Assembly (NCBI RefSeq): GCF_900111015.1
Contig: NZ_FOFS01000002.1
Location: 186,001-250,000, forward strand
Reading direction: 5' to 3'
Origin: Solimonas aquatica
Lineage (GTDB): Bacteria; Pseudomonadota; Gammaproteobacteria; Nevskiales; Nevskiaceae
Length of the DNA stretch: 64,000 nt
A program made the translations under genes and the position numbers. Shown one piece after another: positions 57,801-63,531 of the stretch. The notes under the pieces were generated by a model. That model had not been told where the DNA came from, searched no databases, and saw nothing but the letters and a program-made list of their open reading frames with translations. How positions within the stretch are numbered: position 1 is the first letter of the stretch; each line of letters starts with the position of its first letter.

Positions 57801-59444
57801 ACGAATTCCGTGGCGGTGACGCTCACGGGCGTCGAAACCGTGAACGGCAGCAGCAATGCCGACACCGTGACGGCGAGCGGTCTGAGCAGCGCGGTGCTGA
57901 ACGGCGGTGCCGACAGCCTGACGCTGAGCGCGGCGACCACGGCCACCATCAACGGCGGTGCGGCGGTCGATACGGTGACGGGCTCTTCGGGTGGCGACAC
58001 CCTGACGATCATCGATGTCGAGACGGTGACCGGTGGTTCGGGCAACGACAACGTCACGATCAGCGCTTCCAACACGGTGGCGGTGACGCTGACGGGCATC
58101 GAGACCCTGAATGGCAGCGCCAACGCGGATACCGTGACGGCGAGCGGCCTGAGCAGCGCGGTGCTGAACGGTGGCGCTGACAGCCTGACCCTGGGTGCGG
58201 CGACCACGGCCACCATCAACGGCGGTGCGGCAGTCGACACGGTGACGGGCTCTTCGGGCGGCGACACCCTGACGATCATCGACGTCGAGACGGTGACCGG
58301 TGGTTCGGGCAACGACCACGTCACGATCAGCGCTTCGAACACGGTGGCGGTGACGCTGACGGGCATCGAGACCCTGACCGGCAGCAGCAATGCCGATACG
58401 GTCACGGCGAGCGGTCTGTCCAGCGCGACGTTTGGTAACGGTGCCGACAGCCTGACGCTGAGCGCGGCGACTACGGCGACCATCGACGGCGGCGCCGGCA
58501 CCGATACGGTGACGGGCTCCTCGGGTGGCGACACGCTGACCATCATCGACATCGAAACGGTGACCGGTGGCGTGGGCAGCGACCATGTCACGATCAGCGC
58601 CTCCAACACCGTGGCGGTGACGCTCACGGGCATCGAGACTGTGACCGGCAGCAGCAATGCCGACACCGTGACGGCGAGCGGTCTGAGCAGCGCCGATCTG
58701 GGCTCTAACGACGACCATCTGACCCTGGCCGTTGGTACGACGGCGACCATCGACGGCGGCACCGGCACCGACACGGTGACGGGTTCGGCGAGCGGCGACA
58801 CCCTGTCGCTGAGCGGCGTGGAAAGCGTGGATGCAGGCGCGGGCAATGACAGCATCACCTTCGACGCTGCCATCACGGCCTCGGTCGACGGCGGTGCCAA
58901 CACCGACACGGTGACGGGCTCCAGCGGTGATGATGTGCTGACGCTGACCAACGTCGAGGTGGTTGACCTGAGCGCGGGCGGTGCGGACGTGATCTTGCTG
59001 GCCACCAACGCGGCGGCGACGGTTCAGGGCTTCACGGCGGGCAATGACGCTCTGGACGTCGGCAATGGCCCGGGTGCGGAGTTCCAGTCGGTGTCGTATG
59101 ACGTCGGTGATGTGGGCATCAACGCCGGCACGGACGTCATCGAGATTGAGCTCAGCAACCTCAGTGGTGTTTCGGCCATCCTGTCGGATCTCAGCGATGG
59201 TGGCGATGTTGAAAGTGTCATCGCCAATGCGGTTGGCAATATCGGTGCCGGCACCTACACCGTGATCGTGTACGACGACTACAACAACGGCCTCAACGCC
59301 GATGCGGGCGTCTACACCTTCACGACGGCGGGTTCTGCGAACCTCGCCACCAACGAGTTCTCGTTGACCCATGTGGCGACGCTGATTGATGTGGGCGTCA
59401 ACAGCCTGGGTGGCACGGACGTGTTTGGTAGTGTCGACAACTAA
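48864..59444 (+). CDS. Giant type I-secreted repeat protein (S-layer-like or adhesin, about 3,526 residues)
   Basis: The ATG at 48864 follows AGGGGA. Residues 1-95 are hydrophilic. Residues 97-117 are hydrophobic (LSTGAWLAIGGGVTAVTAF), followed by poly-Gly. Four cadherin/VCBS-like repeats of about 95 residues (129-500; EDTVKTGTL, ADGSYTYTP, DSFTYTVSDG) come next. A long acidic region then has RTX-type Gly/Asp nonapeptides (about 745-850, 1100-1340, 1690-1810). Residues about 1830-1990 resemble a type I secretion C-terminus (ITNFNVSNDVISLS, AVFAITDGTDTYLWQY). Repeats of about 63 residues, then 89-residue tandem repeats (2680-3320), lead to a second end module (VQGFTAGNDALDV). I see no cysteine. 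The exporter lies directly upstream. An S-layer or giant adhesin role is inferred; no enzymatic domain is visible. Confidence 0.9.
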   Translation: MAKESGDRSTQHVAQANNPKSSKQEDLLKKKLQQDLSQDGSGKHSAEDQVAAAPQKAEGSEQASAGGVFADSQALMVADSGLAASDAAGGGGSAGLSTGAWLAIGGGVTAVTAFAVSGNGGGGGGGGNSAPVASNTAITTAEDTVKTGTLPVATDANNDTLTYALGTQAAHGTVVIGADGSYTYTPTANYHGSDSFTYTVSDGHNTPVTATVTVTVSSVNDAPTAANSTVSATEDTVKTGTLTAGVDADGDTLTYALATQAAHGVAVVNADGTYSYTPAANFNGTDSFTYTVSDGNGGTVTATANVTVAAVNDNPTIAAATAGTTAEDTVLSGNLPTPSDVDGDTVTFVAGTTATAHGSVTIAADGSFTYTPVANYHGTDTFTYSVSDGHGGTASGTATITVSSVNDAPVAADDAASTVQNLAVTGSVSATDVDGDTLTFSIVGNGGAAHGTVVLNANGSYTYTPAANFFGQDSFTYTVSDGNGGTDTGVVTVDVAQINFVFTAGTDNFVGTAGQANEFYLATNNNLNANDSVDGNGGNDTVILAIDGSASSVNFSGFEFVDVDTFEITSDSGNGAGSLNPTQIDLSSSDAIGTLVVMNSTDDVALLNAGAGAITANTTYLEIRDETDPNVSVLLDIRDTDVTGTADKVDVTISAAGNAGDALNDLILDDALEQAVIHTSGSLAVVIDTLDFNGGATANGGTDLTLDADSAALTIRDALDSAIRTVDGSGSTNDLSYSAVNAAGSTTLSGGSGDDTIVGGLNVNNDINAGNGDNVVVGGSQDDDITTGTGDDTIIGNAGNDTISSGAGADSIIDGSGSSSIVAGDGNDTVVLGSGDDTVVLGNGDDVVYATGNLTANDYLQGGAGTDTLYISAQNAATDLDHVQGFENIVLLDNAAGYSYEITDQTAFGFTNPAQSFDADTTVVTVDGSALTAGHDLDFDATVLSRAIHLIGGSGDDSLIGGAAADTIEGNLGDDFLVGNGGNDTFVFDGGELTANDTIYGDGAFGSLPGGHSAGTNTIVLVDDSTEAIDNAGTIEEDFTLNLDVDGAISSVVVQDDAAGGDVRLTLAAGFSQASLTVDATALDAGEHFTFDNNGNNEQFNVSSGAGNDTILVGDGDDVVVSNDGNDAVITGAGSDNVSLGLGDDSVQSGANLDSTDVIAGGDGSDDLYTDAGTTDVDYTNVSSIETLVLNNTGVTVIDAQAQEAGIVNVILTSGADTLDASGYTVGLNVNDGAGSDSVITGSGNDTITAVSGNDTINAGEGDNVVSGGSGDDEISAGAGNDTISTGGGNDTVLAGDGNNLIIDGSGSSTIVTGAGQDTVDLGLGADDLSLGGGNDVVVVRNGELGISDSIAGGAGTDTVQLDNSVGEVNASVNLNIVTDVENYTLVHNGDWTIFGDFDNNSLTFTGGNVGTLTQVNIDASALTDPLDTFTVTLDVGQTDADYQFNITGSATGDTLIKENLGVDNNINFQGNAGNDVLEISGGDLGSTVTMDGGSGTDSIRASDNVLITDDGFTSVSSVEILTSNSGVSLNAVLGTEADGAGINQLDLQSNTDSITLDAAFNNATTVNLYAVGGNAGNDTVNAGASAAVLTINGYDSNFTAGDVLIGGTTSSDVLNVYATGGVANLSNVEGVETIVAQFGTSAVTSIIIDTTAADLDGVSFQTIDASGLADAFGPESLNLDGGAATADLKVTGSIGDDTLTTGSGNDTVTAGDGDDLISTGLGNDSVAAGDGDNTVTTGSGADTVSSGTGDDLIDTGVGIDQINSGAGNDTIQLGGDDVVSDTVFAGAGADVIIAGTGADHIDVGADGNTDLVQINAARISGGNIVLVDGVTIITNFNVSNDVISLSPVLFADSAATLTQGDNAIEQAQGDSWKNGANGVNNGGPGSGDDYAELVVITTTASGGADTGLKVAQFLAFNDLASAGNNQQAVFAITDGTDTYLWQYTDDGDNTLSGTDFTLLAILDGVNNLSGANLTLNYTFTPGDDNVLVTSGAIVDGQGGNDSVTIVPDTGAGTTVQVTNVETVNGTSGNDTVTFVDTTTLNVEVFSNGGSDVVNLSNGQTLTFHSTGTIVVGAGNAIDDNASGSSFDSSIETVILADDGAPHTVTVTGVESVNGSSGNDAITFGSNTNATVSGDGGADTVVGANGGQSLVLNDVDSVFAGTGNDSVSINGGLNYADLGAGNDQLTFTSAANGATVFGGIGSDTVYGSNAGDAFATQSVETVYAGTGDDTITADGTLDYISLNDGNDELSFNAANTIAFVQGGLGSDTVNGSAGSDAINVADVEHINAGNGNDAIGFYTNIAAPVATVDGGVGNDTVFGSSDGDQLTLISVETLQAGSGADTISADGDLNYADLGADNDDLTLTAATSATVIGGGGTDTVNGSSGNDSLVVDTLEIINLNGGDDYVQFLNAASSTIDGGSGTDTVQGSAGADSLLLTGVEVLAAGDGADGITVNGSDLINADLGADNDYLQLNAATNATVNGSFGSDTVYGSNGGDTLDLLGVERLYEGSGNDVISADSDLDYASLSGGNDELSFTAAASFATVDGGNGTDTVNGSSSADNISLFAVEVLVAGAGNDTIFSDQSLSDVQLDDGNDHLNYAFASAGVTATVSGGSGGDTVDATGAADSLTLIGVETVNTYSGADTVTADGDLKSASLGNDDDHLTLSAAATATVDGGAGTDTVTGSSGGDTLTITAVETVTDGGGNDVVTISGSNTVAVTLTGIETLNGSSNADTVTASGLSSAVLNGGADSLTLGAATTATIDGGAGIDTVTGSSSGDTLTITDVETVTDGGGNDAVTLSSTNSVAVTLTGIETVNGSSNADTVTASGLSSAVLNGGADSLTLSAATTATIDGGAGTDTVTGSSSGDTLTITDVETVTDGGGNDAVTLSSTNSVAVTLTGIETVNGSSNADTVTASGLSSAVLNGGADSLTLSAATTATIDGGAGTDTVTGSSGADTLTITDVETVTDGGGNDAVTLSSTNSVAVTLTGVETVNGSSNADTVTASGLSSAVLNGGADSLTLSAATTATINGGAAVDTVTGSSGGDTLTIIDVETVTGGSGNDNVTISASNTVAVTLTGIETLNGSANADTVTASGLSSAVLNGGADSLTLGAATTATINGGAAVDTVTGSSGGDTLTIIDVETVTGGSGNDHVTISASNTVAVTLTGIETLTGSSNADTVTASGLSSATFGNGADSLTLSAATTATIDGGAGTDTVTGSSGGDTLTIIDIETVTGGVGSDHVTISASNTVAVTLTGIETVTGSSNADTVTASGLSSADLGSNDDHLTLAVGTTATIDGGTGTDTVTGSASGDTLSLSGVESVDAGAGNDSITFDAAITASVDGGANTDTVTGSSGDDVLTLTNVEVVDLSAGGADVILLATNAAATVQGFTAGNDALDVGNGPGAEFQSVSYDVGDVGINAGTDVIEIELSNLSGVSAILSDLSDGGDVESVIANAVGNIGAGTYTVIVYDDYNNGLNADAGVYTFTTAGSANLATNEFSLTHVATLIDVGVNSLGGTDVFGSVDN
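49248..50360 (+). repeat. Four cadherin/VCBS-like coding repeats
   Basis: Four units of roughly 95 codons share NDAP, EDTVKTG, DVDGDTLT, AHGTV, ADGSYTYTPAANY and DSFTYTVSDGNGG. They diverge at the DNA level, unlike the 3' repeats. Confidence 0.85.
56907..58830 (+). repeat. Tandem 267-bp coding repeats inside the giant gene
   Basis: The landmark GTGACGGG(T/C) in DTVTGSS recurs at 56907, 57174, 57441, 57708, 57975, 58242, 58509 and 58776, exactly 267 bp (89 codons) each time. Seven complete units and part of an eighth are present. Adjacent units are nearly identical in DNA, especially from 57174 to 57975. Each encodes DGGAGTDTVTGSSSGDTLTI, ETVTDGGGNDAVTLSS, ETVNGSSNADTVTASGLSS and NGGADSLTLSAATTA. 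Confidence 0.92.
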
Positions 59445-59501
59445 GTGATACGGGCTCAGCCCGGCCGTCAACGACGGCCGGGCGGCTCTCGCAAGATTCC
59501 C

Positions 59502-59530
59502 AATCCCCGCCTCGCGCGGGGATTTCTTTA
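59502..59530 (+). terminator. Terminator after the giant gene
   Basis: AATCCCCGC-CTCGC-GCGGGGATT followed by TCTTTA. A second hairpin without T-run (CCCGGCCGTC-AAC-GACGGCCGGG, 59460-59482) precedes it. Confidence 0.78.
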
Positions 59531-59545
59531 TGTCGGGAGCGGTAC

Positions 59546-60145
59546 ATGCCTCGCTTTCTGCACGTTGGCTGCGGGCCGGCAACCAAGGTGAACACCACAG
59601 CGGCGTTTGCGGGCGCGGACTGGCAGGAGCTGCGTCTGGACATCGATGCCTCGGTCAAGCCGGACATCATCGGCTCCATGACGGATATGTCAGCGGTGCC
59701 GGATGCCAGCTTCGATGCCTTGTTTTCCTCGCACAACCTCGAACATCTGTATCCGCACGAAGTGCCGGTGGCACTCAAGGAATTCCGCCGCGTGCTGAAG
59801 CCCGAGGGCTTTGCGGTCATCACCTGTCCGGATCTGCAGTCCATCTGCGCCCTGGTGGCGGAGGGCAAGCTGCTGGATGCCGCTTATGAGTCGCCTTCAG
59901 GCCCGATCAGCGCGCTGGATGTCCTGTATGGCCATCGGCCGGCACTGGCCGCCGGCAATCTGTACATGGCGCATCGCTGTGGTTTTGTAGAGACAAGCCT
60001 GCGTGAGGCTCTCTGCGCGGCTGGATTCAAGGTGGTGGCGACCAAGTCGCGGCCGCATCCTTCTTATGATCTCTGGGCGCTGGCCTGCGTCTCCTCGCAG
60101 CCCAGACAGAAGACACGGGACATGGCGGCCACCTATCTGCCGTGA
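59546..60145 (+). CDS. Class I SAM-dependent methyltransferase
   Basis: This is a small 199-residue methyltransferase. The SAM-binding start is at the very N-terminus (FLHVGCGPATKVNTT), the acidic strand-2 end is RLDIDASVKPDI, and ALFSSHNLEHLYPHEVPVALKEFRRVLKPEGFAVITCPDL is a typical methyltransferase 11-type core. The substrate is unknown. GGAG lies upstream of the ATG. Its place between the giant gene and the sulfotransferase and glycosyltransferase genes suggests modification of a surface glycan or of the secreted protein. Confidence 0.82.
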   Translation: MPRFLHVGCGPATKVNTTAAFAGADWQELRLDIDASVKPDIIGSMTDMSAVPDASFDALFSSHNLEHLYPHEVPVALKEFRRVLKPEGFAVITCPDLQSICALVAEGKLLDAAYESPSGPISALDVLYGHRPALAAGNLYMAHRCGFVETSLREALCAAGFKVVATKSRPHPSYDLWALACVSSQPRQKTRDMAATYLP

Positions 60146-60248
60146 CAAAACCGGCGATCACGATGCGGTTTGCTCCGCGCGGCTTGGCGCGGCTGATGGC
60201 GAAAGGCATCATCGCCCGGGCACTCGTACCACCGGGCGAAAAACTGTC

Positions 60249-61136
60249 ATGGCAGCTGCTTTGAGTTCCGATTTTCTCAGTCGCGCGCAAGCGGCGATGG
60301 CCTTGCCCTGGTTTTTTGTCTGCGGCGCGCAGAAGTCCGGCACCACCTGGCTGCAGCGCATACTCGACGCGCACCCCGAAATCCAGTGTCGCGGCGAAGG
60401 GCATTTCTTCACCGTGCTGGCGACCAAGCTTTCCGAAGCCTGCAATGCCTACAACAGGACGCAGCGGCAGGTGGCCGCGCAGGTATATGAAGGCGAGCCT
60501 TACTATGTGCCGCTGACGCAGCCGGAGTTTCAGGATCTGCTGCTGTTGTTCAGTGCGGCGGTCATGGGCCGCAAGCTCAAGCCCGGCGCCAAGGTGCTGG
60601 GCGACAAGACGCCGGCTTATGCGATGCGTACCATGTTCATGCACAAGACCTTGCCGCAGGCGCGGCTGGTGCACATCATCCGCGACGGCCGCGACGTGGC
60701 GGTGTCGGCATTGCATCATGCGTATCGCGCTGGACTCGAAGATGCCATCGTTCCGCATTCGGAAGAGTTCTATAAGCAGATGCGCTGGCATGCGCGCAAG
60801 TGGGCCGTGAGCGTCAGCGCCGCACGGGACTTCGGGCGCCGGCATCCGGAGCTGTATTGCGAGGTTTCCTACGAGCGTCTGCTGCAGGCCCCGGGGCCGG
60901 AGATCGTCAGCGTCTGCCGCCTGTTGCAGGTGGACGACTCACCGGCGGCGGTGCAGGCGGCCTTAGACGGCGCGTCTTTTGAAAAGCTCACCGGCCGTGC
61001 GCGCGGCGAAGAAGACAAGCGTGCGTTCGTCCGCAAAGGCGAGGCCGGAGACTGGCAGAACTATTTTGATGAACGCAGTCTCAGGGTCTTTGATGAAGCC
61101 AGCGAAAATCTGCGCCACCAATTGGGTTATTGCTGA
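60249..61136 (+). CDS. Sulfotransferase family protein
   Basis: The 295-residue protein has the PAPS 5'-phosphosulfate-binding loop FVCGAQKSGTTWLQRILDAHPEI at residues 18-40. The 3'-phosphate-binding motif VHIIRDGRDVAVSALHHAY is near 145-163. A late basic loop (KRAFVRKGEAGDWQNYF) completes the cofactor site as in sulfotransfer_1 enzymes. The acceptor is not predictable. I chose the ATG at 60249 because the family begins just before the P-loop; the long open frame upstream overlaps the methyltransferase. No PAPS-synthesis gene is nearby. Confidence 0.85.
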   Translation: MAAALSSDFLSRAQAAMALPWFFVCGAQKSGTTWLQRILDAHPEIQCRGEGHFFTVLATKLSEACNAYNRTQRQVAAQVYEGEPYYVPLTQPEFQDLLLLFSAAVMGRKLKPGAKVLGDKTPAYAMRTMFMHKTLPQARLVHIIRDGRDVAVSALHHAYRAGLEDAIVPHSEEFYKQMRWHARKWAVSVSAARDFGRRHPELYCEVSYERLLQAPGPEIVSVCRLLQVDDSPAAVQAALDGASFEKLTGRARGEEDKRAFVRKGEAGDWQNYFDERSLRVFDEASENLRHQLGYC

Positions 61137-61147
61137 ACGCGAGTGCA

Positions 61148-62371
61148 ATGAAGATACTTTTTATTCACCAGAATTTCCCGGCGCAGTTCAAACATCTGGC
61201 GCCGGCACTGGCGGCGCGCGGAGATGAGGTGCGGGCACTGAGTGTCACCGGGCCGGCGGTGCCGGGCCTGCAGGTGACGCACTACAAGATCGCGCACAGC
61301 TCCAGCAAGGCCATCCATTCCTGGGCGAGTGACTTCGAAGCCAAGGTGATCCGCGCCGAGGCCTGCAGTCAGGCCATGCAGAAGATGCGTGACGAAGGCT
61401 TCGTGCCGGACCTGGTGGTGGTGCATCCGGGCTGGGGCGAAGGCCTGTGCATTGAAGAGGTTTTTCCCGGCGTGCCGCAGCTGCACTTCATCGAGTGGTA
61501 CTACCACTTCAAGGGCGGCGACGTGGGCTTCGATCCGGAGTTCAATGACGAGCGCATCGCGCCGGGGCGGGTGCGCGCCAAGAACGCGATGAACCTGCTC
61601 AGCCTGGAGCAGATGACCGCCGGCTATTGCCCCACACACTGGCAGCTGAGCCGCCTGCCCGAGCGCTATCGCGAGCGGGTTTCGGTGATTCACGACGGCA
61701 TCGACACCCAGGCGCTGCGGCCGGATGCGGGCGCGAGCGTCACCTTCCATCGCGACAAGCTGACGCTGACGCGCAAGGACGAGCTGGTCACCTTCATCAA
61801 CCGCAATCTGGAGCCGATGCGCGGCTGGCATATCTTTGCGCGCAGCCTGCCGCAGTTGCTCAAGGCGCGGCCCAAGGCACACATCGCCATCATCGGCAAC
61901 GATGAGCTGAGCTATGGCGCGCCACCGCCCGGCGGGCGGAGCTGGCGCCAGCTGATCTGGGACGAGATTCGCGAGCAGGTGGACGTGAGCCGGGTACATT
62001 TTGTCGGCCGCGTGCCGCACCAGACCATGATTCAGCTGCTGCAAGTGGCGCGCTGCCACGTCTATCTGACCATGCCCTTCGTGCTCAGCTGGTCGATGCT
62101 GGAGGCGATGTCCGTGGAGGCGCTGGTGGTGGGCAGTGACACGCCGCCGGTGCAGGAAGTGATCCGGCACGGCGAGAACGGACTGCTGACGCCCTTTCTC
62201 GATCCGCAGGCCCTGGCGGCGCTGGTCACCGAGGTCCTGGCCAATCCGGAGCGTTACGAGCACCTGCGCAGGGCGGCGCGCCAGACCGTGGTGCAGCGCT
62301 ATGACCTGAATTCGATATGCCTTCCCGCGCAGCTGGCGCTGGTGGATAGCCTGGTGCGCAAAGGCGCCTAG
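61148..62371 (+). CDS. GT4-family glycosyltransferase
   Basis: The 407-residue GT-B enzyme has an N-terminal Rossmann half (KILFIHQNFPAQFKHLAPALAARGDEVRALS) and C-terminal GT4 signatures: VIHDGIDTQALRP, FINRNLEPMRGWHIF, VHFVGRVPHQTMIQLLQVARCHVYLT and LSWSMLEAMSVEALVVGSDTPPVQEVI. The last includes the donor-binding Glu pair. Sugar donor and acceptor are unknown. The ATG at 61148 was chosen over a start at 61130. It follows the sulfotransferase gene by 11 bp. Confidence 0.88.
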   Translation: MKILFIHQNFPAQFKHLAPALAARGDEVRALSVTGPAVPGLQVTHYKIAHSSSKAIHSWASDFEAKVIRAEACSQAMQKMRDEGFVPDLVVVHPGWGEGLCIEEVFPGVPQLHFIEWYYHFKGGDVGFDPEFNDERIAPGRVRAKNAMNLLSLEQMTAGYCPTHWQLSRLPERYRERVSVIHDGIDTQALRPDAGASVTFHRDKLTLTRKDELVTFINRNLEPMRGWHIFARSLPQLLKARPKAHIAIIGNDELSYGAPPPGGRSWRQLIWDEIREQVDVSRVHFVGRVPHQTMIQLLQVARCHVYLTMPFVLSWSMLEAMSVEALVVGSDTPPVQEVIRHGENGLLTPFLDPQALAALVTEVLANPERYEHLRRAARQTVVQRYDLNSICLPAQLALVDSLVRKGA

Positions 62372-62432
62372 CCTTAGCGGCGGGGCTTAATGATTTCTAT
62401 TAACCGCAGTTTCAATGACAGGAGAAGTGCCC

Positions 62433-62669
62433 GTGGCAAAAGTGGAAAAGCAGGTAGCGGCAAAGCAGGCTCCGGTTGTGGCCATCGACGGTCAGAAGTA
62501 CGAGTGGGCCAAGCTCAGCAAGGAAGCCCGCGCCGCGGTCATCAACATCAATACGGTGGACGCCGAACTCAAGCGTCTGCGCGTGCAGGTGGGCATCGCG
62601 CAGACCGCGCGCAAGCTGTTTGTCGCGCAGCTCCGCGGCAGCCTGGCCAAGGCCAAGAACGGCGGCTGA
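62433..62669 (+). CDS. Small DUF6447-like coiled protein
   Basis: The product is 78 residues from a GTG with AGGAG 8 bp upstream; an ATG at 62415 would place the ribosome-binding site inside the gene. The Lys/Ala-rich start (MAKVEKQVAAKQAP) leads to IDGQKYEWAKLSKEARAAVININTVDAELKRLRVQVGIAQTARKLF, a conserved-looking helical stretch found in DUF6447-type proteins. No function is known. It ends the modification cluster. Confidence 0.72.
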   Translation: MAKVEKQVAAKQAPVVAIDGQKYEWAKLSKEARAAVININTVDAELKRLRVQVGIAQTARKLFVAQLRGSLAKAKNGG

Positions 62670-63044
62670 GGCTCACGGCTCTTGCAATGGTGCGGTGCAC
62701 ATAAAAAATGCCCATTAACGATGCAGGCGTGAACTGATTTCGTGCGCTGCCTCAGGCCGACGAATGGTCGGATGCAAAATGCGCGAGTTGAGCGAGATTG
62801 ATGGAAATTGAAGATGGAAATCTCATAAATCTGTCACGACTGTAGGTTAATTTAGCCGCGTTGTAGGTGTTACCCTGATTTCCGGCGCCAGTTCAGTGCG
62901 TTATTTGGGTTGACATGGTGCGATGAGGCGCGTTAGATTCGCTCCCCTTCATGCCATCTGTACACCAAAGCGCTGTGAATTAAGTGGCACGATGGTTGCG
63001 GGAAAGAAGAACGCAAGTTCAATGCGGTTTACTTGGGGGTTTTA
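62670..63044. other. 375-bp AT-richer promoter region before the 121-residue protein gene
   Basis: Noticeably less GC-rich than the rest. It contains the promoter candidate at 62910-62939 and otherwise no gene or strong hairpin that I can support. Confidence 0.5.
62910..62939 (+). promoter_or_regulatory. Sigma-70-type promoter of the 121-residue protein gene
   Basis: TTGACA (62910-62915), 18 bp, TAGATT (62934-62939). The block GTTAGATTCG (62932-62941) is identical to that in the giant-gene promoter. The leader is about 100 nt. Confidence 0.65.
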
Positions 63045-63410
63045 ATGTCTATCTCAATCGGTGGTGGTATCTCCATCGTGACCAGTCCAGACGGGCATGG
63101 ATATCTCCATGTCGGCCTGGATATTCACCTTGGAAGTTTGCTGGACATCAGTCTTAACATCGACACCTTCCCGGGCGGCAGCAGCATCGCTCCGTCGGTT
63201 GGTTCTCCGTTGATTCCCAGCCCCAGCGTCGCTGGTGGTCTGCTCGATCAGCTTCTGCCGCCGATTATTGCTCCGGTGGTGGACAGCCTGCTCGGCGCCA
63301 TCCCGTCTGGCGGCGTGGGCGCTGCGCAGGAACCGCCGGCTGGCTCCAGCACTCTGCTGGATCTGGGCGGCACGCTGATCAACCTGCCGGGTGCTTTCAA
63401 GGAATCCTGA
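63045..63410 (+). CDS. Unrecognised 121-residue Gly/Leu/Ile-rich protein
   Basis: The ATG at 63045 follows GGGGG. The protein starts MSISIGGGISIVTSPDGHGYLHVGLDIHLGSLLDISLNIDTFPGG, which suggests short beta strands. A Pro/Ser-rich linker, an amphipathic helix (GLLDQLLPPIIAPVVDSLLGAI) and a C-terminal LLDLGGTLINLPGAF follow. There is no signal peptide, cysteine or known domain that I can see. It has its own promoter and a strong terminator. Context and the Gly/Asp/Ser-rich, cysteine-free composition make it a candidate second substrate or accessory of the type I exporter, but this is inference. Confidence 0.75.
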   Translation: MSISIGGGISIVTSPDGHGYLHVGLDIHLGSLLDISLNIDTFPGGSSIAPSVGSPLIPSPSVAGGLLDQLLPPIIAPVVDSLLGAIPSGGVGAAQEPPAGSSTLLDLGGTLINLPGAFKES

Positions 63411-63437
63411 GTTTCATTAGCAGGAAGTTGATCAAGT

Positions 63438-63472
63438 CCCTCCCCAGCCTTGGCTGGGGGGGGATTTTTTTT
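63438..63472 (+). terminator. Terminator after the 121-residue protein gene
   Basis: CCCCAGCC-TT-GGCTGGGG followed by GGGA and eight T residues. Confidence 0.9.
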
Positions 63473-63531
63473 GGTGCGAAGCTCCCCGGCCTGTCCGCAA
63501 TACCGCTCTAGGCCTCTGCTCTCATTTCTGC

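Noticed and set aside
49053-59582. Uninterrupted antisense reading frame of about 3,500 codons covering the whole giant gene
   Set aside because: It mirrors the repetitive Asp/Gly/Thr/Ala codon use of the sense gene, which rarely creates stops on the opposite strand. It has no fold-like pattern beyond repeat reflections, while the sense strand has a ribosome-binding site, promoter and recognisable domains.
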